Shown one piece after another: positions 10,378-19,211 of a stretch of DNA of 64,000 nt (positions within the stretch are counted from its first letter, which is position 1; each line of letters opens with the position of its first letter). Position numbers and translations under genes: made by a program. Source of the DNA: Salinivibrio kushneri (GTDB taxonomy: Bacteria > Pseudomonadota > Gammaproteobacteria > Enterobacterales > Vibrionaceae); NCBI RefSeq assembly GCF_005280275.1, contig NZ_CP040021.1:2691001-2755000 (forward strand). The letters run 5' to 3'. The notes beneath the pieces were generated by a model. That model searched no databases. It had not been told where the DNA came from and saw nothing but the letters and a program-made list of their open reading frames with translations.

Positions 10378-10932
10378 TCACCTCTCAGATTGTAAGTACT
10401 TCAGCGCCATCATTAATGCGGTGATACTGCGCGCTTCACAGAAATCACCGTGGGTGAGTAACTCTTCCGCTTGGGCAAGTGGCCAACGAATGATCTCAAG
10501 CGGTTCAGGCTCATCCCCTTCTAGGCTTTCTGGATACAAATCACGTGCCAACATAAGCGTCATGCGGCTGGAAAAGTACGACGGTGCCAGAACAACCTCT
10601 TTCAGTGGCACTAGCTCACGGGCACCTTGGCCGATTTCCTCTTTCAGTTCCCGCACTGCGGCTTGCTCGGGCGCTTCACCCGGGTCAATCAGTCCTTTGG
10701 GAAAGCCCAGCTCATACTGCTCTGTCCCTGCGGCATATTCGCGTACCAGTAAGAGATCGCCCGATTCGGTCACCGGCACCATCATCACGGCATTACGCCC
10801 CGACGGTTTCATCCGCTCATAGGTACGCTCGACGCCATTGCTAAAAATCAGCTCTAGCGACTCCACTTTAAACAAGCGAGAAGCGGCGACCACCTGCTTA
10901 GACTGAATGTGAGGAAATTTACGCTGCGTCAT
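10378..10932 (-). CDS. nudE: ADP compounds hydrolase NudE (Nudix)
   Basis: Nudix hydrolase acting on ADP-ribose, Ap3A, Ap2A and NADH in E. coli. The Nudix box G-x5-E-x7-REUXEEXGU is complete (GLIDPGEAPE, then RELKEEIGQG). The family segments APSYFSS and DLYPESLEGDEPEPL are nearly identical to E. coli NudE. I start at the ATG at 10932 (184 aa; E. coli 186), with AAGGG about 13 nt upstream. A GTG at 10947 would add five residues. It lies downstream of gspN with a 42-bp gap. Confidence 0.94.
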   Translation of the reverse strand: MTQRKFPHIQSKQVVAASRLFKVESLELIFSNGVERTYERMKPSGRNAVMMVPVTESGDLLLVREYAAGTEQYELGFPKGLIDPGEAPEQAAVRELKEEIGQGARELVPLKEVVLAPSYFSSRMTLMLARDLYPESLEGDEPEPLEIIRWPLAQAEELLTHGDFCEARSITALMMALKYLQSER

Positions 10933-10974
10933 ATCGTGATTTGCCACCCTTTTTGATAAGCCTATCAGGCCTTG

Positions 10975-11721
10975 TTAGCCGCGAAAAGAAAAGCGATAGC
11001 GTCCTTGATTATCCGGTGCGCCTAACCAAGAGAGAGGTGCTTTCATTGGCTCAGGATAGGCTGGCCCCGGCTTCAGCCATCCTGACACAGAGTATCGCCC
11101 AGACGGTGTAATTGACAATGAAAACTTATTACTCAACGACGGGGAATCACCTTGCCCCCGCGCCGCGACACCTTGGCCGTCACAGGCGAGAGAAGCACGC
11201 AATGGGATATCATTGAGCCGTCCCGAGGGCAGGGTTAGCCCGGCCTGCTGCCACTGAATCCGTCCCGCTAACTGCTGACACCCTGACTCTGCCAACACCG
11301 CCTCGCGGACAATCACATCCAGTCGGCCATCAATCGACACACTCGGCGGCAGGGCCACCGAACGAGTCAGCAGGTGCGCCGGGGCAGAGAGCAAGGTTTG
11401 AGAAAGCGTTAGCTCGGTGCCATTAAAACCCACCACGCCTTTTCCGCTGAGACCTTGCGGGCCTTTAACCTTGATGGCCGTTTCCAGTGTGGCGCGGGTC
11501 AATAACCGATGCCAATGGAGATCCCATTGTACTGGGCCGACAGCCTGGTCTTGCCAACGAACTTGCCTGATTTGGCCCTGCCAGACAGTGCCATGGATAC
11601 CGCTAAGCTGTAGCTCGGCCGGCAAAGGCGCTAAGCGCAGTAAGGTTGCTGGGGCGTGCACTATCGCACTCACAATAAAAACCAACAGACATCCTACTCC
11701 TATCAGTACTTTTTTCCCCAT
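10975..11721 (-). CDS. gspN: Type II secretion system protein N
   Basis: A 248-aa protein with an N-terminal signal-anchor (LIGVGCLLVFIVSAIVHAPA, residues 4-23) and a periplasmic domain. The motif LSGIHGTVWQGQ (about 39-50) is typical of GspN. GspN is a poorly understood, often dispensable periplasmic/inner-membrane component of T2SS. It is the last gene of the gspC-N operon, 2 bp after gspM. Confidence 0.92.
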   Translation of the reverse strand: MGKKVLIGVGCLLVFIVSAIVHAPATLLRLAPLPAELQLSGIHGTVWQGQIRQVRWQDQAVGPVQWDLHWHRLLTRATLETAIKVKGPQGLSGKGVVGFNGTELTLSQTLLSAPAHLLTRSVALPPSVSIDGRLDVIVREAVLAESGCQQLAGRIQWQQAGLTLPSGRLNDIPLRASLACDGQGVAARGQGDSPSLSNKFSLSITPSGRYSVSGWLKPGPAYPEPMKAPLSWLGAPDNQGRYRFSFRG

Positions 11722-11723
11722 GG

Positions 11724-12218
11724 TTAGCGCTCCAGCTGCAGTCGGTTGACTTTCACCACACCGGCCGTATCGGTCGCTTCAGTGCTTAAGCGAACGACTT
11801 GAATCCCGTGTCGCTGCGCCAGTTGCTCTAGCCACCGTAGTAATTGATTAAACGGTAGAGGTTCGAGACCCAATTGCACACTGTCTTCCCCAGGCTGTAA
11901 CCGTGTAATGGTCAGATTGAACTCACCCGCACTGGCCGCGATCACTTGGTTAAGCGGTTGGTTTCGACTGGCCACCACTTGGCGACTGTGTCCAGACTGT
12001 GAACGCAATTGCATAATATGATTGCGTTTTTGTTGCAGCTCACGGTAAATCTTTCGCTCACTGATCACGGCAGTCCGTGCCTGATCAGCTTGTGTCTGTA
12101 TCGGCACCACAATACCCCAATAAAGCACACTTAACAGCAACACACCGCCGGCAACCAACAAAAGCCGCTGCTCGCGCACGCTGATCGACTGCCACTGTGC
12201 CTGAATACGTGCGATCAT
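11724..12218 (-). CDS. gspM: Type II secretion system protein M
   Basis: Inner-membrane platform protein (164 aa) that partners GspL. It has a short cytosolic N-terminus, one membrane helix (LLLVAGGVLLLSVLYWGIVV, about 20-39), a periplasmic coiled-coil and a ferredoxin-like domain. A single-TM 160-165-aa protein in this operon position is characteristic. Its ATG overlaps the gspL stop by 4 bp (ATGA), implying translational coupling. Confidence 0.94.
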   Translation of the reverse strand: MIARIQAQWQSISVREQRLLLVAGGVLLLSVLYWGIVVPIQTQADQARTAVISERKIYRELQQKRNHIMQLRSQSGHSRQVVASRNQPLNQVIAASAGEFNLTITRLQPGEDSVQLGLEPLPFNQLLRWLEQLAQRHGIQVVRLSTEATDTAGVVKVNRLQLER

Positions 12219-13459
12219 GATTGGCTCCTTAAGGTAAATTCACCGCTGACCGTCTCACCACTGCGATTAAGCTGCCCCAAGTCTGTCGCATAATGCTCAC
12301 TCAAGGCAGCACGTAAGCGTTCAAATTGGGCGAAATCATTGCCGGTTGCCCTCAGTATCAAGGCGTCGCGATTGGCTTGATAACGCAGTGCCTGAAGCTC
12401 GATACCGGGCACCTCTGTGAGTAGGGGAGCTAACTGCGCCAACCAAGGTAAAAGCGCCGCATCATGTTGTTGGTTTTCCAACCGCGCGATCTCTGCATCC
12501 ATTTGCCGCACCATGTATGAGCGCGTCGGGATCCGCTCATACTGCGGCAAGGTTTGACGAAACAGGGCTTCGCTTTGCGTCCGTAGGGCCTGCGCTTGCT
12601 GTTGGGTATCACGAATCGACAGCCATTGCTCGACACCAAGCAAACCAGCGATAGCGACCAATAGACACGCGGCAGGTAAAAAGGGTTTCAGTGTCTGCTT
12701 GGTTTGACTTTGCGGTCGATAATCTCCGGTTAGTATATTGGCCGTCACCGAGTGGCTGTGCATGGCCAACACGTGCAGCGCCGCCTCTGTATGCCACTCA
12801 GATTGAAACGGTAAGGCATGAAAGGGATTGGACGTTTGCCGATCACTTTCACCGTAAGCGTCAATGCTAAGAGTACGAGTCTGCTCAGGCGTGTTACTGT
12901 CCGCCTGCGCTTGCTGCTGTCGCCACCAAGTCTGTCCCCAAAAGGTGAGCCAGTCCGCCGAGCCTACCACGCCTTGATTGGCCCCCAAACGGCACAACCA
13001 CTGTTCACCCAATGCCAACAGTGATAATGACTCGGGTTGCCAAGGTATACACAGCACATCGGGGATCCACTGCCGTGCACTTATCCCGGCTTCGTCCAAC
13101 GCTTGTTGCCAAGCTTGCATTTGCTGATGCGCCACCACGGCCACCTGTGCCGTGTCTGCCTGGGTGTCAACAATACTCACGTGTACCGCTTCCACCTCTT
13201 CCGCCAAGGCTTCCTCGAGTAAGTAAGGCACCACCTTGTCGCGCTGGCGCCGAGATCCAGGGGGCAATGTCACCGAGGTTAATGTTAACCAAGTGCTGTC
13301 CACCAACACCACCACGGGTCGTGTTTGTGCTTGCTCGGTTAACGCTGACAGTTGCTGACAACAGCCGCTATCCACCACCTGGTTATCACTGGTACGAACC
13401 TGCGCCCAATAAACGGGCTGGCTGGCATCACTGATCCTTATTATCAGTCGCTCGCTCAC
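12215..13459 (-). CDS. gspL: Type II secretion system protein L
   Basis: Bitopic protein linking the GspE ATPase to the inner-membrane platform. I start at the GTG at 13459 (GTG-AGC-GAG; 414 aa), which has GGAGG 5 nt upstream. The longer upstream ORF lies in the gspK coding region and is unrelated to GspL. There is an N-terminal actin-like cytosolic domain (about 1-240), a membrane helix (about 265-283, FLPAACLLVAIAGLLG) and a C-terminal periplasmic ferredoxin-like domain. The first 32 bp overlap the gspK 3' end. Confidence 0.93.
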   Translation of the reverse strand: MSERLIIRISDASQPVYWAQVRTSDNQVVDSGCCQQLSALTEQAQTRPVVVLVDSTWLTLTSVTLPPGSRRQRDKVVPYLLEEALAEEVEAVHVSIVDTQADTAQVAVVAHQQMQAWQQALDEAGISARQWIPDVLCIPWQPESLSLLALGEQWLCRLGANQGVVGSADWLTFWGQTWWRQQQAQADSNTPEQTRTLSIDAYGESDRQTSNPFHALPFQSEWHTEAALHVLAMHSHSVTANILTGDYRPQSQTKQTLKPFLPAACLLVAIAGLLGVEQWLSIRDTQQQAQALRTQSEALFRQTLPQYERIPTRSYMVRQMDAEIARLENQQHDAALLPWLAQLAPLLTEVPGIELQALRYQANRDALILRATGNDFAQFERLRAALSEHYATDLGQLNRSGETVSGEFTLRSQS

Positions 13460-14432
13460 GCATTCCTCCGAACTGACGGCGTACAATGGAAACCTCGCCC
13501 TCGTCTTGATAGTGCAATAGTGCCTGGATGTGACGTTGGGCAGAGGCCACCTGCACATCGGCTTGTAATAAAAAGAACTCGCTGGTCACGCTGAGATAGG
13601 ACACGACTCGCTCTCGCTCGGCGTCATCAAACTCGGGGAGACTCAAGGTGTCGATAAACGCGGCGACACTTTTCCACCCTGCTTCAGGCCGCTGCGCAAT
13701 CACCTGCTGCGCTTGTTCCACCGGTAACGCGGAGGTAAATAGTGCAGAAAGCAAAGGCGCTTGTTTCTCGGTTAAGGTATTCACATTGACCTTAAGCTCA
13801 GCGCTAGGCAACGCGCAAAGCTGGGGCGAGGCACGCCGAAACACGTCACCATTCACCCCACGCACCGCACGCCACTCACTCACATCGGCCAGCAACGCAT
13901 CCGCCGTCACATACGCAGGCTGGACGCTTTCATAGTGCGCGTCTTCTGCCCCGAGCGACTGATCCAGCTGATTGTTTTCATCAATAAAATCACGGCTTGC
14001 TTGCGCGATGACATCCGCTTGATAACTATCTTCCACATACTGTCCCACCAACGCCCGCAACACAGTGACCTCATAGGGTGTCGCCCCACCCACTTTGACG
14101 CCGCGCAACTGTAAACTATTAAGGTTAAAACAGGCGCTCGCATCTTGTAAGTGCCCACTTACTTTCCCGCCATCGAGCGGAAAGGTTCGAGCCGGCTCTG
14201 CCCAGGCCTGACTTAAATTCACCGTCTCACTGCCTGCTAAGCTCTCACGCAATACCGATGCCGCCAACCCCTCAACCGCATTGCCAAACCAGTAGGCTTG
14301 CTGAAAATGCAGCTGGTTTTCAGCGCGATGATAGTTGGTGTACAACCGCGACGCCATGTTCCCGGCAATCGCGGTCATCAGCGCCATGATCATCATCACC
14401 ACTAAAAGGGCCGCGCCTCGCTGCCGACTCAT
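13428..14432 (-). CDS. gspK: Type II secretion minor pseudopilin K
   Basis: Large tip pseudopilin (334 aa from the ATG at 14432, whose ATGA overlaps the gspJ stop). The prepilin leader MSRQRG precedes the mature start AALLVVMMIMALMTAIAG. Position +5 is Val rather than the Glu of the other pseudopilins, which is normal for GspK and fits its place at the very tip. The large inserted alpha domain and the helix-hairpin-helix-like region near the C-terminus are present. Upstream in-frame codons (to 14573) lie inside gspJ and are not used. Confidence 0.93.
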   Translation of the reverse strand: MSRQRGAALLVVMMIMALMTAIAGNMASRLYTNYHRAENQLHFQQAYWFGNAVEGLAASVLRESLAGSETVNLSQAWAEPARTFPLDGGKVSGHLQDASACFNLNSLQLRGVKVGGATPYEVTVLRALVGQYVEDSYQADVIAQASRDFIDENNQLDQSLGAEDAHYESVQPAYVTADALLADVSEWRAVRGVNGDVFRRASPQLCALPSAELKVNVNTLTEKQAPLLSALFTSALPVEQAQQVIAQRPEAGWKSVAAFIDTLSLPEFDDAERERVVSYLSVTSEFFLLQADVQVASAQRHIQALLHYQDEGEVSIVRRQFGGMRERATDNKDQ

Positions 14433-15067
14433 TGCGCCTCCCGCTGCAAGGGAGCCGGCAAGGTTTGCCCAGCCACGAGATAAGTGCGTACTAACTGGCC
14501 ATAGCGTGGATGGGTAAAGCGCACTTGAACCGCTTTCGGTAATGCGTGTTTGGTATCGAAACCGTCCTGCCAACCCTGTTTGACGTAGAAGCGAAAGCTC
14601 AAATCATCAATATCACTGAGCAGCGTCGCCACCGCGGGCTCATCGCTCGCCGCTTGGTCAGGGTAACGCCAGCGCAAGCGCTCAAGCTTGCCCTCGCGCT
14701 GACGGTACCCGACCGCCACCACTTCACCACGCGGAAAGCGCATTTGTGGATTAATCCAGCCGGTGCGGGTAAAGCGCACGCCCATTGCGTCACTTTGCAA
14801 CACGTCAGAACCAGCGATTAGCAGCTGCTCTGTTGGCGCTTGTCCTTCGACCCGCTGACGTCTTGCCGCCATTTGCCGAAAGTCACTGTCCATGATCACC
14901 AACGCGCGCTGCAGTTGCTGTAAGGTCTCCCCCACCTGCTGAGACTGCTCATCACTGCGCTGCACGGTTTGCAGGACTTGGTAGGCGGTCAAACTAATGC
15001 TGGCGAATACCACCAACGCCAACAGCACTTCCAATAAGGTAAATCCTCGTTCAACGCGTGGCGACAT
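14429..15067 (-). CDS. gspJ: Type II secretion minor pseudopilin J
   Basis: A 212-aa minor pseudopilin. Leader MSPRVERG, cleavage before FTLLEVLLALVVFASISL, with the conserved Glu5. Forms the tip complex with GspI and GspK that starts pseudopilus assembly. The start overlaps gspI by 17 bp and the stop overlaps the gspK start by 4 bp. Confidence 0.94.
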   Translation of the reverse strand: MSPRVERGFTLLEVLLALVVFASISLTAYQVLQTVQRSDEQSQQVGETLQQLQRALVIMDSDFRQMAARRQRVEGQAPTEQLLIAGSDVLQSDAMGVRFTRTGWINPQMRFPRGEVVAVGYRQREGKLERLRWRYPDQAASDEPAVATLLSDIDDLSFRFYVKQGWQDGFDTKHALPKAVQVRFTHPRYGQLVRTYLVAGQTLPAPLQREAQ

Positions 15068-15428
15068 AGGTCCTCACGGTCACTAACGGGTTATCGGTCT
15101 CTGCGGCGGCAGCCACTGACATATCAACCGCACGCAACTGGCCGGTTTCTGTGGCGACTGGCGCCAACTGCCATTGCCATTGTTGCCCCGCCATCTCAGT
15201 CGTGCCTTGCGTGGCTTTATCTGGCACCTTAGCGCTGAGCACCACCTCGGCCAGCTGGTTATCCGCCACCATAGCGGCTAAGGTTTTTTGTTCTAAGCGA
15301 CTCAGTGAGCGGGTGTGTTGCCCCGTGGCTTTCATCACACTCAGCGCCGCCACGGCAAAGATCGCTACCGCGACTAAGACCTCAAGCAAAGTCATTCCCT
15401 GTTGTGAGTTAGCGCGCACTAACATCAT
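15051..15428 (-). CDS. gspI: Type II secretion minor pseudopilin I
   Basis: 125 aa from the first of two adjacent ATGs (15428 and 15425), preceded by AGGAG. The peptide is MMLVRANSQQG, then MTLLEVLVAVAIFAVAAL, with Glu5 after the cleavage site. Upstream in-frame codons lie in gspH. GspI nucleates the pseudopilus tip. The start overlaps the gspH 3' end by 20 bp. Confidence 0.93.
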   Translation of the reverse strand: MMLVRANSQQGMTLLEVLVAVAIFAVAALSVMKATGQHTRSLSRLEQKTLAAMVADNQLAEVVLSAKVPDKATQGTTEMAGQQWQWQLAPVATETGQLRAVDMSVAAAAETDNPLVTVRTYVATR

Positions 15429-15975
15429 CGCCCTCTCCTGCACGCTGCCAGGTAAACTGCGCCAGTTCATTGGCTTTGAGCTGCCAGACCGCACGGCCAT
15501 CTGTTTCAATCATCAGGGTAAACGGCGTCAGCTCACCATTGGGCAGTAGCCAGATTTGCGGTGGCGCCACCGTCTGCTCATCGTCCTCGTCAAACAAATC
15601 CTCAAACAGCGGCTTATCCTCGAACAACCTGTCTTGTTGCTGCCAACCAAAGCCGTCCATGGTTAAGACAAAGCGGCTTTGCTCGGGCAAGCGCCCTTGG
15701 GTCGCCCAGCGGTCACTGCTGACTGGTTGCCATTGTTCTTGTCCCAACACTAAAAGTTGATAGCGCTGTTGCTCGATACGCACGCCATAGGTACGCCCTT
15801 CCAACCAGCTTTGCTCTGCCCACAGCTTCATCCGCTGATACAGTGCTTGACCTGCTTCTTGGGTACGGGTGTCGGCCGGTTCAGGCCACACCATGATCAC
15901 GCCCGAGGCGCTCACCGCAACGATGACCACCACCAGCAAGATCTCGAGTAACGTAAAGCCGGCTGCTTGACGCAT
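15409..15975 (-). CDS. gspH: Type II secretion minor pseudopilin H
   Basis: A 188-aa protein. Leader MRQAAG, cleavage before FTLLEILLVVVIVAV, with Glu5. Beta-rich C-terminal domain. Thought to connect the tip complex with the GspG shaft. Starts 2 bp after gspG. Confidence 0.94.
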   Translation of the reverse strand: MRQAAGFTLLEILLVVVIVAVSASGVIMVWPEPADTRTQEAGQALYQRMKLWAEQSWLEGRTYGVRIEQQRYQLLVLGQEQWQPVSSDRWATQGRLPEQSRFVLTMDGFGWQQQDRLFEDKPLFEDLFDEDDEQTVAPPQIWLLPNGELTPFTLMIETDGRAVWQLKANELAQFTWQRAGEGDDVSAR

Positions 15976-15977
15976 GT

Positions 15978-16412
15978 TTATTGCAGCTCGTTGAGGTTCC
16001 AGTTACCAATGTCTTGGTTAACCCCTTCCCCGCCTTCTTGACCATCAGCGCCTAGAGAAAAGATATCGACCACCCCGTGCTCGCCTGGGCTGACATAGCG
16101 ATAATCGTTATTCCATGGGTCTTGCGGTAAACGCTTGATGTAGCCTTGTGCCGGATAATTACGGGGCACCGGCTCACTTTGCGGCTGGGTCACTAGCGCG
16201 TCTAAGCCTTGGTCGGTAGTGGGATACTGGTTGTTATCCAGTTTGTACATATCCAGCGCATTTTCGAGCGCGCTGACATCCGCCACCGCTTTTTTCACCG
16301 CGGCTTTGTCTTTGTTGCCCAGTAAGTTAGGGGCAACAAAACTGGCGAGTAACCCAATAATCACCACCACCACCATGATCTCGAGCAGGGTGAAACCTTG
16401 TTGACGACGCAT
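15978..16412 (-). CDS. gspG: Type II secretion major pseudopilin G
   Basis: Shaft-forming pseudopilin. I start at the ATG at 16412 (144 aa), which has AAGGAG 6 nt upstream; the in-frame ATG at 16439 would add nine residues without a ribosome site. Leader MRRQQG, then FTLLEIMVVVVIIGLLAS with Glu5. Calcium-site region (SLGADGQEGGEGVNQDIGNW) and the PYP-type turn NQYPTTDQGLDALV are characteristic. Of the five pseudopilins here this should be the most abundant; it is cleaved by PilD, which is not encoded in this window. Confidence 0.96.
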   Translation of the reverse strand: MRRQQGFTLLEIMVVVVIIGLLASFVAPNLLGNKDKAAVKKAVADVSALENALDMYKLDNNQYPTTDQGLDALVTQPQSEPVPRNYPAQGYIKRLPQDPWNNDYRYVSPGEHGVVDIFSLGADGQEGGEGVNQDIGNWNLNELQ

Positions 16413-16440
16413 CGCTTTCTCCTTGTTTAAATTATTCAAA

Positions 16441-17676
16441 TCACAAACCCACCATGTCGTTCATGGCAATGATTGGCATCAAGGTGGCCACCACAATAAA
16501 AAGCACTAATCCGGCCATCAGTACAATCATTAACGGGCCAAATATCCCTAAGGCAACATTCACTTGCGCCTCAAAATCTTTGTCTTGGTTGTCAGCTGCG
16601 CGTGAGAGCATGGGTTCCAATTCTCCACTGCGCTCGCCGCTAGCAATCATATGCAGCATCATCGGCGGAAACAGCCCAGATTGGTCAAGCGCAACACGCA
16701 AGCTGGCCCCCTCACGCACTTTGTCGGCGGCCTCTAATACCCGTTTGCGCACATACTGGTTAGTGATCACTTGCGCGGCAACCTTCATTCCGTCCAACAA
16801 GGGGATCGCACTGGCGGTGCAAATCGCTAAGGTACGAGCAAAACGCGATGTATTGAGGCCGCGAGCAACACGGCCAAGAATGGGCAGAGAAAGCTTTTGC
16901 TTATCCCAAGCCAAGCGCCTTTGCGTGTCTTTCAATAACCAACGAATACCCATACTGACAAGGGCTAGCCCACTGACTACCCACACGCCCCACTGGGTAA
17001 TAAAGTCACTGGCGTTTAAGAGAAACTGAGTTGATGCGGGCAGTGATTGCCCGGTTTGGACAAATTGACCGACGATATCAGGCACCACGGTGGCCAACAG
17101 GAAGGCGACAATCAACACCGAAAAAAAGGTCAAAATCGCCGGATACAGCATGGCTTGCAGCAAGGTCGCTTGAATGCGTTGACGGTTTTCCACATAGTCA
17201 GCCAGCCGCTCAAGCACAGTGCCCAAATGGCCCGCTTTTTCACCCGCCGAAATCATCGCCCGGTAGAGTTCATCGAACACCTGCGGGTAGTCCGCCAAGG
17301 CATCGGCGAGTGTATACCCTTCCATCACTCGCGCGCGCACACTGGTCATCATGCTGCCAATTCGCGGTTTCTCGGCCTGCTCTGCCACCGCTTTTAAGCA
17401 CTCCTCCAGTGGCATCGCCGCCTCAATCAAGGTCGCCAACTGACGGGTGATTAGCGATAGCTCCTGGGTGCTAATACCGCGTCCGCGCTGACGAAAAAGT
17501 GGTTGAGAGGCCGTGCTTTTTTGTGTTGCACGCTGACGGGTCGTGGCCTGGACCTCGAGAGGAGTAAAGCCCTTGTCGCGCAATTGCTGTCGCGCTTGAC
17601 GTGCCGTATCGGCTTCAATCACGCCCTTGCGTTTACGTCCTCGCGCGTCCAGTGCTTGGTAGTCAAAGGCAGCCAT
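16441..17676 (-). CDS. gspF: Type II secretion inner-membrane platform protein F
   Basis: A 411-aa polytopic protein with two T2SSF repeats (about 75-195 and 275-400) and three membrane helices (about 170-195, 222-242, 375-398). N-terminal [18 protein letters not shown] is the usual GspF opening. Contacts GspE and GspL. The gspE stop and gspF ATG share one base (TAATG), so translation is coupled. Confidence 0.96.
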   Translation of the reverse strand: MAAFDYQALDARGRKRKGVIEADTARQARQQLRDKGFTPLEVQATTRQRATQKSTASQPLFRQRGRGISTQELSLITRQLATLIEAAMPLEECLKAVAEQAEKPRIGSMMTSVRARVMEGYTLADALADYPQVFDELYRAMISAGEKAGHLGTVLERLADYVENRQRIQATLLQAMLYPAILTFFSVLIVAFLLATVVPDIVGQFVQTGQSLPASTQFLLNASDFITQWGVWVVSGLALVSMGIRWLLKDTQRRLAWDKQKLSLPILGRVARGLNTSRFARTLAICTASAIPLLDGMKVAAQVITNQYVRKRVLEAADKVREGASLRVALDQSGLFPPMMLHMIASGERSGELEPMLSRAADNQDKDFEAQVNVALGIFGPLMIVLMAGLVLFIVVATLMPIIAMNDMVGL

Positions 17677-19211
17677 TAACTCTCCTTGGTCACTCGCATC
17701 ACTTCTTCCAGGGTGGTTTCCCCGTTCAGCACCTTGGCCAAGCCGTCATAGCGAATGCTGGGGCTTTGCGCTCGCACGGCTTCCTCGATGGCATGCTCAC
17801 CGGCATCATGATGAATCAGCGCTTGTACCTTCTCATCCACGGTCAACAGTTCATGGATCCCGGTGCGGCCGCGATAGCCTTTTTGGTGGCAATGCTCACA
17901 ACCACTGGGTTTATACAAGGTGATGGGATCGCCTTGATCAGCAAGCCCCACATCCACAAACAATTGTTGCTGCGTGTCGTCGGCTTGATAGGGCACACGG
18001 CAGTGTTCACACAGCGTACGAACCAAGCGCTGTGCTAATACCCCGAGTAACGATGATGAAAGCAAGAAAGGCTCAATCCCCATATCGCGCAAGCGGGTCA
18101 CCGCCCCTATCGCGGTGTTGGTATGTAATGTGGACATCACCAAATGGCCGGTCAGGGAGGCTTGAACTGCAATTTGAGCGGTTTCTAAGTCGCGAATTTC
18201 CCCCACCATCACCACGTCAGGATCTTGGCGCAACATCGCACGCAGCCCTCTCGCGAAGGTCATATCGACTTTGGGGTTTACCTGAGTTTGCCCGATCCCG
18301 GCCAGATCGAACTCGATCGGATCTTCAACGGTGAGAATATTACGATCCTCACTGTTAATGGTTTGTAACCCGGCATATAGGGTGGTGGATTTCCCCGACC
18401 CGGTCGGCCCAGTAACCAACAAAATACCATGAGGCTTGCGAATAAGCGCTCGGAACCCTTGGTGAAGGTCAGGCGCCATACCTAGCTGGGCTAAGTCAAG
18501 CTGGACCGCATGCTTATCGAGTAAACGCATGACCACTCGCTCGCCATGGGAGGAGGGCATGGTCGACACCCTGACATCCACCGCACGACCACCAATACGG
18601 ACTGAAATACGGCCATCTTGCGGTACGCGTTTTTCGGCAATATCCAGCTTGGCCATCACTTTCACTCGAGAGACTAACAGCGGTGCCAGTTTGCGACTCG
18701 GCGAGAGCACTTCTCGTAACACCCCATCGACGCGGAAGCGAATCGATAACGCATGCTCAAAGGTTTCAATATGGATATCAGACGCGCTTTCTTTGATCGC
18801 TTCTCCCATCATTGCGTTGATGAGCTTGATGATCGGCGCATCATCTTCCGATTCCAGCAGGTCTTCGCTTTGTGGCAATTCCTCCGCGAGAGAGAAAAAA
18901 TCATCACTGTCTGCATCAGCGCCAATATCCGCCATTAACTGTTGGGCATCGGCGCTATCACGTTGATACAAACGGGTGAGGTGTTGGTCAAAGTCACTGT
19001 CCGAGACGATTTCAGGTGCTAAGTTACCCCCTAACACCCGTTGTACTTCTGCTAAGGTCTCTGGCGTTACGGAGGACAAGCACAGCAAGCGCGTGCGCTC
19101 GCTACCCTCAGTGTCATTGAGTAATATCACCCCATGACGACGGGCAAAGCCAAACGGTAATTGCCAAGCAGCGTTTGGATCTCGGCTGAGCTCTGCCGCG
19201 CGATCACTCAT
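17676..19211 (-). CDS. gspE: Type II secretion ATPase E
   Basis: Cytosolic hexameric ATPase driving pseudopilus assembly (511 aa). The N1 domain occupies about 1-90. Walker [10 protein letters not shown] is at about 266-274, with an Asp/His-box region and Walker B-like VGEIRD. The zinc tetracysteine pair CEHC...CEHC, near residues 399 and 433, is complete. Start overlaps gspD by 4 bp. Confidence 0.97.
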   Translation of the reverse strand: MSDRAAELSRDPNAAWQLPFGFARRHGVILLNDTEGSERTRLLCLSSVTPETLAEVQRVLGGNLAPEIVSDSDFDQHLTRLYQRDSADAQQLMADIGADADSDDFFSLAEELPQSEDLLESEDDAPIIKLINAMMGEAIKESASDIHIETFEHALSIRFRVDGVLREVLSPSRKLAPLLVSRVKVMAKLDIAEKRVPQDGRISVRIGGRAVDVRVSTMPSSHGERVVMRLLDKHAVQLDLAQLGMAPDLHQGFRALIRKPHGILLVTGPTGSGKSTTLYAGLQTINSEDRNILTVEDPIEFDLAGIGQTQVNPKVDMTFARGLRAMLRQDPDVVMVGEIRDLETAQIAVQASLTGHLVMSTLHTNTAIGAVTRLRDMGIEPFLLSSSLLGVLAQRLVRTLCEHCRVPYQADDTQQQLFVDVGLADQGDPITLYKPSGCEHCHQKGYRGRTGIHELLTVDEKVQALIHHDAGEHAIEEAVRAQSPSIRYDGLAKVLNGETTLEEVMRVTKES